From an uncultured Muribaculaceae bacterium (GTDB lineage: Bacteria > Bacteroidota > Bacteroidia > Bacteroidales > Muribaculaceae), in assembly GCA_910587425.1 (NCBI GenBank), contig CAJUKU010000001.1, positions 223,233 to 287,232 of the forward strand: a stretch of DNA of 64,000 bases, written 5' to 3'. Numbering within the stretch: the stretch's first letter is position 1; each line of letters begins with the position of its first letter. Positions 62,799 through 64,000 of the stretch are shown piece by piece. The notes below the pieces were generated by a model. The model worked only from the letters and a program-made list of their open reading frames with translations. It had not been told where the DNA came from and ran no database searches. Position numbers and translations under genes: made by a program.

Positions 62799-63935
62799 TT
62801 ATTTTTGTGATAGTAAGTGTAGTAATCTGGTAATGCTCATTGACACATGCCGTAGAAGTTCCGCCAAGCCTTTTGCCTTGTCAGAGAGTTTCTTACGACG
62901 TCCTTTCCATATAGAGAACAGCGAATAGACGATTCTTTGGATTGTGTCGAGATTCCTCGCTGCCTTTGTGGATTTACGTTTTATGCTGTCCTGCAACAGA
63001 TTGAAATCAAGTCCCCAGTGCATACTCTCTATAGACCAATGATTTCGGACAGCCTTTCCGATCCATGGAGTATCCACGGGGAGATTTGACACATACAGCC
63101 TTGTCTCTGTCGTTTCCGCGCCAGTTGATGTCCTGGTACACCGGGAGACAAACTCAAACACCGTAAGATTGCCGCCCCATTTGTCCTTGTCGGCAATGAG
63201 CTCAAGTCCATCATATACGTTATAAGTCCGTCTCTCGATTCTTCCGTGTCCGAGTTCTGAACCCTCAGTGTGAGAGGACAGAGGTGCGACATGCCTGATA
63301 CTGTCCTCCACGCCGTACCGTAGCGCCCGCTGGTTTGCCTTGAGTTCTATAAGAAAATATCCATCCTTTTCTCTTATTCTGTCAATGATGTCTTTCTGCA
63401 TTGACATGGCATCCGCCGTCACCAGTCTGCCGGCAATGTCTATCTTGTCAAGCAGCAATGGAACCGCCTTTATCTCATTGCTTTTCTCCTTGCATGCCTC
63501 AGTCGCCAACGTTATGCCCGTGGAGGGGGAATATGCTGATACGATATCGGGGGCGCGTCCATTTCCCTGGACGGTTCCGCACATAGCCTTGCCGTCAATG
63601 CAGATTATCTCCGGACAGGCGCAGGTCTTGACAAGCTCATCGTGAAATTCCTTGCTGAGCGCGAACATACGTCCGGCAAATCCCAAATCGTCAATCTCGT
63701 TCTCGATCTGGCACAATGTAGCCTCTGAAGGAACGCCGTTCCCAAGCATGCCCATTGACTGGAATTTTCTGAGATTGTGTCTGCCGAATTCTATTATATC
63801 GGCGCGACCGACACTTTTTGACATTTGTGCAAGTATCATCAGTATGATGATGTCTCCGAGCTCATGCCGATGGTTCCCTTTGCCTGTCCTTCTGAAATCA
63901 GGTATGGAGAAGGCGAAATCAGTCAGTCTTTCCAT
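62799..63935 (-). mobile_element. ISAs1 family transposase (IS element, ends not defined)
   Basis: 378 residues, complete frame. N-terminal DDE_Tnp_1-associated domain (FAFSIPDFRRTGKGNHRHELGDIIILMILAQMSKSVGRADIIEFG), then the transposase core: first Asp in EIICIDGKAMCGT, second in RLVTADAMSMQKDI, Glu in NHWSIESMHWGLDFNLLQDS. This is the ISAs1 (H-repeat) type, which lacks a tight operon context. Terminal inverted repeats could not be matched, and the upstream end may lie beyond the window. It appears intact, so it may be active. Confidence 0.92.
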
Positions 63936-64000
63936 AATGCTGCCCTCAGGTATGGAGGTGCGTGATTTTCTTCGTACATTTGTAGCCGTATTGACTGCCG

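Noticed and set aside
62700..64000. Exact ends of the IS element
   Set aside because: I could not match terminal inverted repeats or a target duplication on both sides; the upstream end may be outside the window.

Overview
The window (about 57% G+C by eye) is chromosomal DNA of a Bacteroidales bacterium, most likely a gut member of the Muribaculaceae type. The evidence is a SusC/SusD pair, glutamine synthetase type III, a SecDF fusion, LL-diaminopimelate aminotransferase, a DUF2723 membrane protein, many Bacteroidetes-type lipoproteins, and repeated promoters with the Bacteroidetes -7 box TAnnTTTG. In several cases this box has a -33 TTTG 19-21 bp upstream. Family placement is inference.

Layout. 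1-3.6 kb: end of a U32 peptidase-family gene, then a minus-strand serine-type sulfatase with a thioredoxin-fold lipoprotein. 4-12.4 kb: a plus-strand run of lipid kinase, YchF, DNA polymerase I, Gfo/Idh/MocA oxidoreductase, DUF418 membrane protein and M14 carboxypeptidase. 12.4-17.8 kb: minus-strand GltB-like protein that has lost its FMN/Fe-S core, and a secreted C1 peptidase. 18-28.8 kb: secDF, then kdsD-like, PfkB-like, TPR, ribH, thioesterase, dprA, a split ThrE exporter and a LysR regulator. 28.8-33.8 kb: minus-strand thioredoxin lipoprotein, glnN, and dapF-dapL. 34.4-36.3 kb: HU, a TSCPD protein and an M64 peptidase. 36.4-41.5 kb: minus-strand queG, polysaccharide deacetylase and DUF2723. 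41.7-43.2 kb: a tRNA-Glu / rpsT / tRNA-Glu unit and a TIGR02757 protein. 43.2-49 kb: minus-strand FKBP pair, then a four-gene unit (RidA/chorismatase-like, CcsA-like, beta-propeller lipoprotein, ThiF/MoeB-like). 49.3-54.1 kb: an orphan SusCD pair. 54.3-62.2 kb: dnaX, a lipoprotein, SUI1, a RecB-like helicase, aroK, an alanine dehydrogenase-like gene and RNase H, most of them overlapping. 62.8-63.9 kb: an ISAs1-type transposase.

Most genes are housekeeping. The least explained material is in the intergenic regions and in enzymes with lost catalytic parts. (i) Two long palindromic elements (17892-18007 and 21309-21433) share a 30-nt core of identical spacing. Their hairpin loops show a compensatory G-C to C-G change, and each is followed by an intrinsic-terminator-like hairpin, so they are candidates for an undescribed structured RNA or DNA family. 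(ii) There are two other interspersed palindrome families. (iii) A 1328-residue GltB relative keeps its glutaminase and GXGXG parts but lacks the FMN loop segments and the 3Fe-4S cysteines. (iv) The RecB-like helicase has no nuclease domain, the PolA has a damaged proofreading site, and PfkB-like and alanine dehydrogenase-like proteins lack signature catalytic residues. (v) Two genes start 4 nt, and one 9 nt, after a -7 box, which implies leaderless mRNAs.
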